Below, one piece after another: positions 23,748 through 33,707 of a stretch of DNA of 64,000 nucleotides. Every line of letters begins with the position of its first letter. Positions within the stretch are counted from its first letter, which is position 1. This stretch comes from Siphonodentalium dalli. Lineage: Eukaryota; Mollusca; Scaphopoda; Gadilida; Siphonodentaliidae. The stretch lies in the NCBI GenBank assembly GCA_032622095.1, contig CP136061.1:121036754-121100753 (forward strand), read 5' to 3'. Made by a program: the position numbers and the translations under genes. The notes under the pieces are model-generated. The model worked only from the letters and a program-made list of their open reading frames with translations, was not told the origin of the DNA and did no database searches.

Positions 23748-24070
23748 CTGTGAACACATATGTGGCATTAGTTAATTGCATTGCATGAAGACATGGGATG
23801 AATATTCAAACGCAAGCGAAGTTATTAAATAATTGAATAAAATTCGTGAATGATATTGAAACTCAGAGTGTCCGAATATGCCGTGCCCTCGTGCACTCAC
23901 TCTCTCGCCAGGTTAGGTATCGAGTTTCAATCCATCATAATTATTCGAAATTCGAAACATTACGTTACTAGAATACTGTTCGTTTGATTGTTGAGTTATA
24001 CACTGAGAATCGTCAATGGTTGTTGTTTGTCTATCTGTTAGTTAGGGCTTAGCATGGTCCATATACTTAC

Positions 24071-24109
24071 TCGTGTGGTCCCCCATGGGTAAGCAGTTGT
24101 TCCCCAATT
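24071..24109 (-). pseudogene. Dead micro-exon A6: acceptor AG mutated
   Basis: The former exon would read NWGTTAYPWGTTR and the donor is intact, but the acceptor is CCACAT as in A5. The 720-bp unit containing A6 and the truncated B at 23,740 is nearly identical to the next unit (A7 and 24,460), in which the A acceptor is intact. Confidence 0.6.
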
Positions 24110-24377
24110 ATGTGGATGAAAACACAAGTACTTAAGTCAATTGGTGAAAATAATCTGATTTCTAAGAGTAGCATATTTCCTTTTAGACAATGATTATCTG
24201 TACAACTTCATTTCAAAGTTGAACGACAGTATACAGTATATTTTATTGACAACGGAGATGTCAAATCAATCGACCTACTAGCATTCAAGAAAGCCGGAAT
24301 GCTCCATATATTCACAGAACACATCATGCATGTACATAGCATCGCCATACTGTAAGTTACACGGCTTGTTAAGGGAT

Positions 24378-24460
24378 GGGGATACGGTGTAGTATGTCCC
24401 GGTTGAGACCCGTATCCCCTCGGGGATACTGGCCTCAACTGGGAAAAATCGCACCGTATT
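24378..24460. mobile_element. GATACGG hairpin element, copy 3, fused to a truncated B exon
   Basis: Near-identical to copy 2 with the same fusion point, so the deletion happened once and was then duplicated with the 720-bp unit. Confidence 0.72.
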
Positions 24461-24467
24461 GTGGATC
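24460..24467 (-). pseudogene. Truncated micro-exon B (8 nt left)
   Basis: Same remnant as at 23,740: acceptor plus GATCCACA, followed by hairpin sequence and no donor. Confidence 0.65.
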
Positions 24468-24790
24468 CTGTGAACACATATGTGGCATTAGTTAATTGCA
24501 TTGCATGAAGACATGGGATGAATATTCAAACGCAAGCGAAGTTATTAAATAATTGAATAAAATTCGTGAATGATATTGAAACTCAGAGTGTCCGAATATG
24601 CCGTGCCCTCGTGCACTCACTCTCTCGCCAGGTTAGGTATCGAGTTTCAATCCATCATAATTATTCGAAATTCGAAACATTACGTTACTAGAATACTGTT
24701 CGTTTGATTGTTGAGTTATACACTGAGAATCGTCAATGGATGTTGTTTGTCTATCTGTTAGTTAGGGCTTAGCATGGTCCATATACTTAC

Positions 24791-24829
24791 TCGTGTGGTC
24801 CCCCATGGGTAAGCAGTTGTTCCCCAATT
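24791..24829 (-). CDS. Micro-exon A7 (39 nt), NWGTTAYPWGTTR
   Basis: Acceptor TTCATCCACAG and donor GTAAGTATAT intact; phase-0 peptide NWGTTAYPWGTTR. It differs from A3/A4 by one codon (CCA to GCT, Pro to Ala). After the dead exons A6 and A5 are skipped, its splicing partner downstream would be B3, which preserves the A-B alternation. Confidence 0.62.
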
Positions 24830-25210
24830 CTGTGGATGAAAACACAAGTACTTAAGTCAATTGGTAAAAATAATCTGATTTCTAAGAGTAGCATATTTCC
24901 TTTTAGACAATGATTATCTGTACAACTTCATTTCAAAGTTGAAATGACATGTGTATACAGTATTGACAATGGAGATGTCAATTCAATCGACCTACCAGCA
25001 TTCAAGAAAGCCGGAATGCTCCATATATTCGCAGGACACATGTACATAGCATCGCCAAATTGTATGTAGCATCGCCAACATTTAGTAACATACAGATAGT
25101 GGATACTCGTTTGAAGACGTCTAAACACACATGGCAAGCACACGATGGACGTTCATTTAAATAATGACTCCCATCACAATGCGTATACTATTACACGGCT
25201 TAATTGTTGG

Positions 25211-25293
25211 GGGATACGGTGTGGTATATGCCGATTGAGACCCGTATCACCTCGCGGATACGGGCCTCAATCGGGCATACCGCACCGTATCCC
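25211..25293. mobile_element. GATACGG hairpin element, copy 4
   Basis: The most symmetric copy: GGGATACGGTGTGGTATATG pairs with CATACCGCACCGTATCCC. Here it lies between A7 and B4 without truncating an exon. Confidence 0.75.
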
Positions 25294-25589
25294 TCATCAA
25301 CAAGCCGTGCAATACATTAATCCCCGTTCTCTATTAACAAGATGTTCCAACAGATACACAGCGCGGAATTTCTTTGGCGAGTGATATGAAACCAAAACGA
25401 GCCAACAAAAGTAACTATATTTTGTTAGACTGATTGTACGATGAATGGAAAATAGCTGCTTTTCATATTTGTTTCGATAAATTCATGCTGGTCTCGTTTA
25501 CTTTTGGAAACTATCTGATAGTTGATATAAAATAGACCAACAAACTTAAAAATATTAATGATAATTGAATCGGACAACCCAAATAAATC

Positions 25590-25880
25590 AGGCAATAGTA
25601 TCACCATAACCAACACACAACGAATCAACGTAGATTTGCACAATGGCTTTCGACTTTCAAACTTTTGGAATGGTAATATCAATTTTACAATGGGTATACG
25701 AGATTGTTATTACCCTTGTAAAACATGTCTTCTCTATATAGCGACGACATTTTTGAAGCGTAATATAAACTTTACAAAGTGTTTACTAGAACAAGAACAC
25801 CGGGATGCGGCGTGGTATGGTCATAGAGGAACACTGATGCCAAAGTAGGGTTAAAATTATACAGAGGGGATAAATGCATA
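25590..25880 (+). repeat. Intron repeat of the micro-exon unit, third copy
   Basis: Near-identical to 19,880-20,160, indicating recent segmental duplication or gene conversion between the units. Confidence 0.7.
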
Positions 25881-25963
25881 TATTGGATTATTTACAAAGG
25901 CATGCGTTCTGTCGTTCCTATATGAACGCGAGAATCGTTAGTGGTGTGTCGCTAGAAACTTAC

Positions 25964-26005
25964 TGGATAGCTTGACGATCCGTGGTTGTGGCCAGCGTGT
26001 GGATC
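25964..26005 (-). CDS. Micro-exon B4 (42 nt), DPHAGHNHGSSSYP
   Basis: Acceptor ATCTGTGTTCACAG and donor GTAAGTTTCT bound DPHAGHNHGSSSYP in phase 0. CAT to CAC is synonymous; TTT to TAT changes Phe to Tyr, a conservative aromatic replacement. Confidence 0.62.
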
Positions 26006-26150
26006 CTGTGAACACAGATGTGGCATTAATTTCATTGTATGAAGATATGTGATGAATTATATTCAAACGCGAGCGAAATTATTAAAATAATGGAATAAAA
26101 TTTGCGAATTATATTGAAACTCAAAGTATCCGAATATGCCGTGCCCTCAT

Positions 26151-26175
26151 GCACTCACATACACACACGCACACA

Positions 26176-26213
<38 letters not shown>
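26151..26213 (+). repeat. Compound microsatellite (CA)n(CT)n
   Basis: CACACACGCACACACA followed by about 23 CT dinucleotides. Confidence 0.95.
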
Positions 26214-26215
<2 letters not shown>

Positions 26216-26529
26216 TTGGTTCGGTATCGAATATCAACCCATCATAATTATTCGAAAACATTATAACTGGAACATTATAACGTTTAATTGTAATTGTGTT
26301 GAAGCAGCGTCAAAAATGTAACTTGTATATGGTGTATTAAATTCCACCGACGAAGGCCTTGGTCCGAACATTAACATTTATATATATACTTATAAATGTG
26401 CAGTCCCTGAATCAGGACTACCGTATTACTAGAACATTGTTTGATTGGTTGTTAGGGCGACATAAGAACCGTCGGTGGCTTTTGTTTGTTAATTTGTTAG
26501 TTATGGTTTAAAATGATCAATATACTTAC

Positions 26530-26565
26530 TTGTGTACCCCATGGGTAAGGAGTTGTGCCCCAGTT
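26530..26565 (-). CDS. Micro-exon A8 (36 nt), NWGTTPYPWGTQ
   Basis: Acceptor TTCATCCACAG and donor GTAAGTATAT bound 12 phase-0 codons, NWGTTPYPWGTQ. It has lost exactly one codon relative to the other A exons, and its synonymous differences (AAT/AAC, GGA/GGC, CCA/CCT, GGG/GGT) sit at third positions. This is one of the better arguments that the family is translated in this frame. Confidence 0.65.
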
Positions 26566-27215
26566 CTGTGGATGAAAATAGGAATATTTAAGTCAACTGT
26601 TAAAAATAAATAGATTTCTAAGAGTCAAATATTTCTTCTAGACATTGATTATCTATACAACCTCATTTCAAAGTTGAAATGATGTGTGCAGTATATTCTA
26701 AAACTCACCAACGGATACAGCAAACCCCGTGATGACGCTACCACTCGAGTTGACACATACTCGAACGAAACAACTGAATGGGAGTTAGATGTATGTTCAC
26801 ACCGTATAGATCACACGATATGTGCAACTGATAAATGACACAACTATTTGGTTATATTAGCAACTATCATACATTTCAGATGGATATCAGATATAACTAC
26901 TCTCTGACAAAGAAAATGTCAATGCTGTGGGCCCAATTGCATATAATTAAAACAGGAAAAATCCACCTATTCTCAGGACACACTCATGTATATCATCACC
27001 AACAATTTGACATCCATATATTGGAGACCTGTTTGGGGACGTCAATATGTAACGGATGGCAACCACACGATGGAATGTTCTTTGAACTATATTAATAATG
27101 ACCCCCATCACAACACTAATGCAAGTATATATGGGGATCATTTACAAAGTCATGCGTGATGTCGTTCCTCTAAAAACGCTAAAAAATCATTGGTGGTGTG
27201 TCACTAGAAACTTAC

Positions 27216-27257
27216 TGGAAAGCTTGACGATCCGTGGTTGTGGCCAGCATGTGGATC
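27216..27257 (-). CDS. Micro-exon B5 (42 nt), DPHAGHNHGSSSFP
   Basis: Acceptor ATCTGTGTTCACAG and donor GTAAGTTTCT bound DPHAGHNHGSSSFP in phase 0. It is the first B exon in transcription order, after A9. Confidence 0.62.
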
Positions 27258-27359
27258 CTGTGAACACAGATGTGACATTAATTTCAATGTATGAAGACAT
27301 GGGATGAATTATATTCAAACGCAAGCGACTTCAGTTATATAATTAATGGAGTTGAACGC

Positions 27360-28010
27360 AAAATAATAGACTCTGCCATCAAAAATCTTTTTCGCCACAT
27401 GCTCCACATTTTAATCAGCATGAACACAAACCTAGAATAAGTTTTATTTTTTTAAATATCGAAAATAGATTGGCTTGTAAACCAGGCTATTGACTTTATG
27501 TTGTCTCATACTAATACATTTTCAGAATGCGTGTGCATGGTGACCTATTATAATCAAGGTACAATATTTATGAACTAACTCACCGGCTCACATTCAAATA
27601 GGCCTAATGCCATTACATGTGAATACATCGTTCCCATAAAGTTGATGACATCTTCCAAGAATCATACTAGGACAGAGATGGATGTATTGGTCTATCGCTA
27701 CACCTTCTCGTTTTCTGCTCTCTTCCTCGCCCTCTTGGTGAGATGCATGAACGATGAATTATTCATCACATGAAGCATTGTCTGTTTAGTATACACATGG
27801 TATCCAAGGGATAGACACAAACCGGTATTTGTGCGATCAAACTTTCATTAATAACTTAATTACTGTTTTATATAACCACACGCAGTCAATATGTGATTAG
27901 AACAAACATCCAATTTTAGAAAATGACGATCCTATCCAACAAGTATGACACAGCATACCGTGGACAACAGAGACGACACGGACAATGCATTGAAATACAC
28001 GAGCAATACT
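27360..28010. other. Non-coding stretch, nothing recognised
   Basis: No repeat or exon that I could support. A possible 12- or 20-nt splice-bounded segment near 27,574 has no supporting copy elsewhere. Confidence 0.4.
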
Positions 28011-28015
28011 ATATG

Positions 28016-28145
28016 TTATTAATTGGTTGTTTCCATATTGGCCGAGTTATGAGGCCGATGTCTGTCGTATTGGCCTGATGCCGACGGCTAATACGACAGA
28101 CCGAGGCCTCATAACTCGGTCAATGTGGAAACAACCAATTAATAA
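28016..28145. mobile_element. Large near-perfect hairpin element (~58-bp arms)
   Basis: TTAATTGGTTGTTTCCATAT and GGCCGAGTTATGAGGCC on the left pair with GGCCTCATAACTCGG and GTGGAAACAACCAATTAA on the right. The loop (about 28,074-28,085) holds CCTGATGCCGAC. Probably a foldback MITE; no second copy is seen in the window. Confidence 0.8.
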
Positions 28146-28565
28146 GTATTTTATTAATTAGCAACAATGTAATAATTGTTTCACAGGTTGAATATATTAA
28201 CATAGATATACCATTGTGTGTTTTAATAAATTAACAATTATTCCAGCAATTTTTATTCTTGTGAACTTTGTGAAGAACTTGCAGCCATTTCACAGTACTG
28301 TCAGTTTCCACTGCATGGGAATGGTATTGATACGGATACATGTAGTTCATCCACGTACATGTATATTTACTCCCAAAAACAGTGACTTTCCATAATTCAT
28401 CTAATATATTTTTTTTGCATCTAATATATCTATCTACCTGTTTCAATATTTATATCATATACGCTAATCAATCATAATTGGGTTAGTTCTTTTGGATTCG
28501 CCGTTGCGGTATTATATGTGAGGTATATTTTAAGAGCAATAAATTACGATATACTAAACACTCAC

Positions 28566-28598
28566 CGGTGTCGTCCCCCAATAGGACGGAGTAGTTGC
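28566..28598 (-). CDS. Micro-exon A9 (33 nt), ATTPSYWGTTP
   Basis: Acceptor TTTTTCATTCACAG and donor GTGAGTGTTT bound 11 phase-0 codons, ATTPSYWGTTP. The flanking introns are not recognisably similar to the A/B unit, yet the peptide aligns to family A (TTP-Y-WGTT) and the length differs by whole codons. It is therefore the most informative copy: exon similarity has survived where intron similarity has not. It is the first member of the A/B cluster in transcription order. Confidence 0.6.
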
Positions 28599-28789
28599 CT
28601 GTGAATGAAAAATATAGGTGAATGGAAGGGGGAATTGGAGGAAATGTATGCGCCTGGTGTGTTGATAACATGTAAGGTTTCTGGATTTCATTAGAAAATA
28701 TGTCGGCAGAGTTGCCGATCTTGCCATTTGTGTAGTCGAGTCACCATTAAATAATAATACTTAATTACTATAGATACTCATTTTATGGC

Positions 28790-29165
28790 GTGTCAGATCG
28801 GACATTTCAACACTTGGAGAGCTTGAGGCCAGTCTATATGCTATCATTGCGCAGTTTAAAAGTTCAGATTACAAAATGTCCTCCCACCTGGCTGATGAGT
28901 CCAAGTCACTCCCCGGTGGCCAGTAAAAAACTGCTAATCAATGGAAGTCTGAATTTGTCTGGAGTTCGACCTCTAGATGCTGGGATAGTATTTTTCATGT
29001 TCATATTTCAAACATGCCTCACATCGGGCCGAACCATGCATGGTCGGATGGTGGGTCCTCTCCCATCCCCGGTGGCCAGTCAAAGTCTAGTAATCAAATT
29101 AAAATCAGATCAGAGCTGCAAGATACCAGTTGGGAAATGTCAAGCCGAGTGGCGGGAGGGGTGAA
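28790..29165 (+). repeat. Two diverged copies of a ~170-bp repeat
   Basis: CTCCCCGGTGGCCAGTAAAA followed by CTGCTAATCAATGG near 28,910 and ATCCCCGGTGGCCAGTCAAA followed by TCTAGTAATCAAATT near 29,074. A third partial echo (GGCAGTCGAAAGCTAGTAAT) is near 30,364. The ORFs here read through the repeats. Confidence 0.5.
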
Positions 29166-29772
29166 GTCACACATACTTGGGAGTTTGTCCTGGTTCAAGG
29201 GGTGGTGGCAGTTGGAAATTCCAAGGTGGTCATCCCTAAATAGAGACCCTCTGACCACATATCATTGGTCCAGTTGAGGGGCTCATTGTTGGGTAAACTG
29301 CGGGGACACGAACATTCTAGTTTACACATGTCAACGCTTTGTGTATATTACCCATATGGGAGGAAGAGACTGGGTTCTAAAACTGGAAACACTATATTGC
29401 ATCTATACAAATAACGACACGAATGTGTTAATGAGTTTGTAGATACGACACAAACGCAGCCTCTAGATATGTCCTTTCGAGATGGAACAGGTGCCGTGTT
29501 GACAACACCATTAACGCATGTGTGTTTCTGTGTTTATTACACACCACACGTCCTCGAGTCCATGGATTAACAGGTTTATAAGGTAACATGCCGTGCTTGT
29601 TTTGTCATGTTCGATGCTTTTATGTATAGTTCCGGTTTCATGATTGAGATAAACGTCATTAACTTTGTGTGACGTCAATGGGATGCTTATGAACACGTGT
29701 TGAATACTAATGTGTAAATACGACACACCAATAACACTGTAATATAATGTGTGTAATAAACATTGTACTCAC

Positions 29773-29790
29773 CCACTGTCGTTTCTCTTC
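29773..29790 (-). CDS. Candidate micro-exon (18 nt), EEKRQW
   Basis: Acceptor TTCTTATATTTTCAG and donor GTGAGTAC bound six phase-0 codons, EEKRQW. The splice sites are strong, but an 18-nt open segment can arise by chance and there is no second copy. It lies 1.2 kb upstream of A9 on the same strand. Confidence 0.35.
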
Positions 29791-30004
29791 CTGAAAATAT
29801 AAGAACTTATCTATTATATTATGTTATAATGGGGTCACAAATGGATCGTCTTGATACGCTGTGGTCCGATATAGATTCGTCATTTCCAGTTTAATTCCAC
29901 AACGGGTTAGATAAAACCCAGTATGAGTGGGCGTTTGTTGTATGCCGGTGTCCAGTTGATTGACAACTCTATTCGTTGAAAAGTGAGCACGCATTCAAAT
30001 TTAC

Positions 30005-30013
30005 CCAGTGACC
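30005..30013 (-). other. Possible 9-nt splice-bounded segment (GHW)
   Basis: TTTCCTCTGGGTCACTCAG, then nine bases, then GTAAAT. Recorded only because it fits the strand and phase of its neighbours; chance is a sufficient explanation. Confidence 0.12.
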
Positions 30014-30106
30014 CTGAGTGACCCAGAGGAAAATACTTCATTGCACACACTTCATGAAATGTAACTCAACCTATAACATGTAATTTTTCTAATGTCAGTT
30101 GGAGCT

Positions 30107-30380
30107 TGGTGGAGTTGTGGGTTTATTGTGGTTTATATGCCATATCACTGCGTTGTAAGCTTTATATGTGGAGGAAATATCGTGCAGATGGTTAATTTCA
30201 CCGGCAAATCGCTCACAGCAAACTGACAAACTTGTCCAGATACACGACTAATGTTATCGAATCTAGTACATGTCCTCTGATGTCGGGAGTCGAATCAGAT
30301 TCGCTGTCGCTGTGCGTCTCATGCAGTAGTAATATGCTACTGACCATGCTAACTGGGCCACTGGGGCAGTCGAAAGCTAG
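30107..30380 (-). mobile_element. tRNA-derived SINE copy, diverged
   Basis: It aligns to the SINE at 52,573-52,857: both carry GACAAACTTG(T/C)CCAGATACACGA and a B-box-like GAGTCGAATC / GGTTCGAATC. The A box is not clear here. Oriented minus by analogy with that copy. Confidence 0.55.
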
Positions 30381-30999
30381 TAATTTCTCCAATCATATAC
30401 ATGTAGGTTACTATAGAGCTGAAATTCCGACAGGCAAATTGGTCAACATGTGGGTATCACACCTGGTTCAGAGGTCCTGCTGATTTAACTATGCTCTTTG
30501 TGGGTCTTGTTAATTTATTATGGTGTTGATGGGGCAAAGCGATGTCGGTGTGAATGAAAGGCCACTAGGCCACATGTCCGCCGATTAAGGTGAATTTAAG
30601 TTTATTTGACCAGTGGCTTTTTTAGAAACAAGGGTCACAACTCCTGTAAAATTTAGTTATCATTTGGAAACAAAGATAATCGACAAATTCTGAGTCGACA
30701 AGGACCATAACTACGGTAAAAATGGGCGGATCGAAGTCATATTTAAACTTCACAAGTGACCGTAACCAATAAGCTCTCATACCAATAGTGTTTGCACACT
30801 ACTGTACCATTTTACGATAGTACCCCAGTCGGATTCCTACTCGCCTGCTTTTCTTTGTAACAGACTCAGTTCGGGCAATCGGATTGCCTGAAGACATATA
30901 CCTTATAGGATACTTGCTGCCATTTCGGTATATCAATAGACTTAGTGGTGAATGTTAATGATCTTTACAAATGTTCGAACATAGCTATCCAATGAATTT

Positions 31000-32700
31000 A
31001 ATAGTTTGTCTATAGTTTAGTTGGCGGACATTCCTAATTTTGTAATGCCAGTGAACATTATTTATAACTTCCTTTTCCGTATTCATCGAATATAAACAAT
31101 TTAACTTTTGAAATATCACCAAACTGTCTTTGCTAATGACGTATTTATAGAAATAAATACACGAATCATATAACCAGATGCTGTTCGGTGTAACTAATAA
31201 CATTGTTATGCACCCCTGCCATCGTCAAAATATTTCCGTAAATTGTAAAATCTGATTTTCAAAATTCATGGTAAATAAAACTGTGACAAAACCAGACACG
31301 ACATTAAATAACGCATGTCCTGTCGCTAACTATGCCAAAATATTGGTCCTCGATGAGGAATAGTCAACTCCAAGCCATGCATTATCTATATAATATATTA
31401 TCCGAAAACGCATCGTTATTTTCCTCAAGTTTCATGGCCTTTGACTAATCTGGGAAAAAAAGGATAAAAATCCACAATTAAACATAATATATACCGTGGC
31501 ATGTATTGATAATGATTGGTTGTTGCAAACCGACTATAATCAAGATGGCTATTCCTGTCGTTTTGCAACCCAAAGCGTAGCCATTATTAACATCTTCACT
31601 ACTAAATGATATTATGACGTCGTGTGCTGGGCTGTTGATGTTATTGCCATTTCCCAGAGGAAAAATATAACGGGAATATCACAAAAACCATAAAACTGAC
31701 TCAGTTGAATGGCTATTCTCGTTTACAATCATGGAACATCATACACTGTTTGAAACTTTGAAATACAGTTATTCCGATGCATAACTGAGTTCCAGTTATG
31801 CATAATGGCCTACTGCTAGTGTGCTGAATTAGGTCCGTATACCTACGGACCATATAGCACACGACGTGCACTTCTAAATCCGTAATAGTTACGAACGTTA
31901 TAGCAGAGAAGAGGTTAATATGTTTTTTATTATATGTTTCACAAAGACACTGACTTATATTCAAGTCGCTCGGATTAGCCAATTAGCAAAACACCGCGAA
32001 AATGAAAACTTTAGAAACAATAACGATACGTTATGATCTCAGCATCATTTTCCCCACCAGTACCATTGCAATTCGCATCATATATAGCAAATTAGCTGGA
32101 ATAAGTTAACCATGGATAGGTATATACGTTCGCTCAACTCACTACTATATCCTTGTGATCTGGCTGCTCCGCTGCTTGTTGCTCGCCCTAAAACAATAGA
32201 TAAAGATTGTTTTGGTGAGCCAATTGACAATCCGGATACCTCTCTGATGTTAGTGGCTAAACTAAAGCATTGCTTAAACAATCATCAAAACCATGGAAAA
32301 CAATAGCCATTAGGTTCAAATATGTTGCATTATTTCATGAGAACTGAGCCAATTCGTATTCTAAATATTTGAGTGCATAAATGACGATATACCAAAAGCA
32401 CATCACAGTGTGTATTTCATACTGGTGTTAACAATTGCATTATGTTATGATCAGATCCACCGAATCAATAAGTGATATCATAAATATTCAGGATCCGATT
32501 TGATACCAAATTAGCCGAATTTTCCTTTCATCTGGGAAAAGAAAATGAAAAAACTTTCAACCAACACCATTCCAGCGGAAGGGGCATCGCGAAGCTACAC
32601 AACATGCCCACTAATACGTTTTGTTTTGTGTGGAAACGTCAGCATAAACCATTGCATCGAAGACGATGATTGTGTAGACAAATATAAAAACGTGCTAAAA
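31000..32700. other. Non-coding stretch with one short palindrome
   Basis: No gene seen. TGCTGAATTAGGTCCGTATACC and TACGGACCATATAGCA form a short hairpin around 31,821-31,860. Confidence 0.4.
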
Positions 32701-32727
32701 CTTCCTATTTTTGGTAGTCGATCAGGT

Positions 32728-32885
32728 ATGGGGTAATGGTAATGTGTAATGGTAATGTGTAATGGTAATGGATTACAATACATTACGTTTTCTCAAGTAA
32801 AGAAAAGTAATTTGTAATGTGTCATTTTTTGCATTACTTCACAAAAAGTCACGTAATTCAATTACTTTTGCATTACTTTATGAAT
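32728..32885 (+). repeat. GGTAATGTGTAAT short tandem repeat and diverged tail
   Basis: Copies of GGTAATGTGTAAT at 32,735-32,775 pass into TTACAATACATTACG and CATTACTTCACAAAAAGTCA, an inverted counterpart of the same motif. Similar TAATG-rich termini are known from short DNA elements; no class is assigned. Confidence 0.5.
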
Positions 32886-33339
32886 TACTATATAAAATAT
32901 GTTCTCCGTGCACATGTCCACATGTCTTCAGGAATAATGGTTGTCTTACAAGTGGAACAATACAATGATCCTATGAGCTTTTGGTTAATGCTGTTTCATT
33001 CAACATTAACAACAGTAACTGCGAAGCCATAGACAGTGACTAAGTCGATATATGACCACAAAAAACCCATTAATTGACTCTTGGGTGCAATATAATTATT
33101 TTCCGGTATAGAAATGGTACCAATGTTAGGTTTTATTGTCTCAAAGTTTATCTTGGATTTTTAAAGCTATTGGAAATCTCAAATTATACCTATATAGTAA
33201 TGCCAACTTGAGTATTATCGCGGCCCGGTCCCGAAGATGCATGAATGTAGGTTCATACTATAACTTACTTGTGTTTAACAGGCCATGGCTCATTCGAACT
33301 TCTTAAACGTAATTTGGAGCGACGGATACGATAGGTCGA

Positions 33340-33515
33340 TAAATATACGAACTATTGATATACGGCATCATATACTCCGAAAAACACTTGCCAAAATCAC
33401 AGTAATGTTTCAACCGTTTTCAACTTTTCGCCCGAATTCAGATAAACGCTCTTTATTGATACCATATCAGGAATAGACCACCACGGAACGCTCTTTTCTG
33501 TTCCATGTCGCGCAA
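33340..33515 (-). repeat. Dispersed repeat fragment with AAACGCTCTTTATT
   Basis: ATTGATATACGGCATCATATACTCCG followed by AAACGCTCTTTATTGATACC; a parallel arrangement occurs at 35,458-35,625. These look like degraded relatives of the foldback element next to them. Confidence 0.5.
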
Positions 33516-33707
33516 ATAGCTGTTTTGTGTTTGGGACCCAAACACCGTATTCACAGTTGTATTTTTCATTACTTCAATGGGTCTGTTTGGGTTACACAAT
33601 GCTCATAGAAAGGTAGTTCAGATATGTATGGACCTATTTCGATACTGAGAAAAATTCAAAAGCGAATAATATTATGTGTATTTTGGAGCGCAAACCGCCA
33701 TGTGGCT

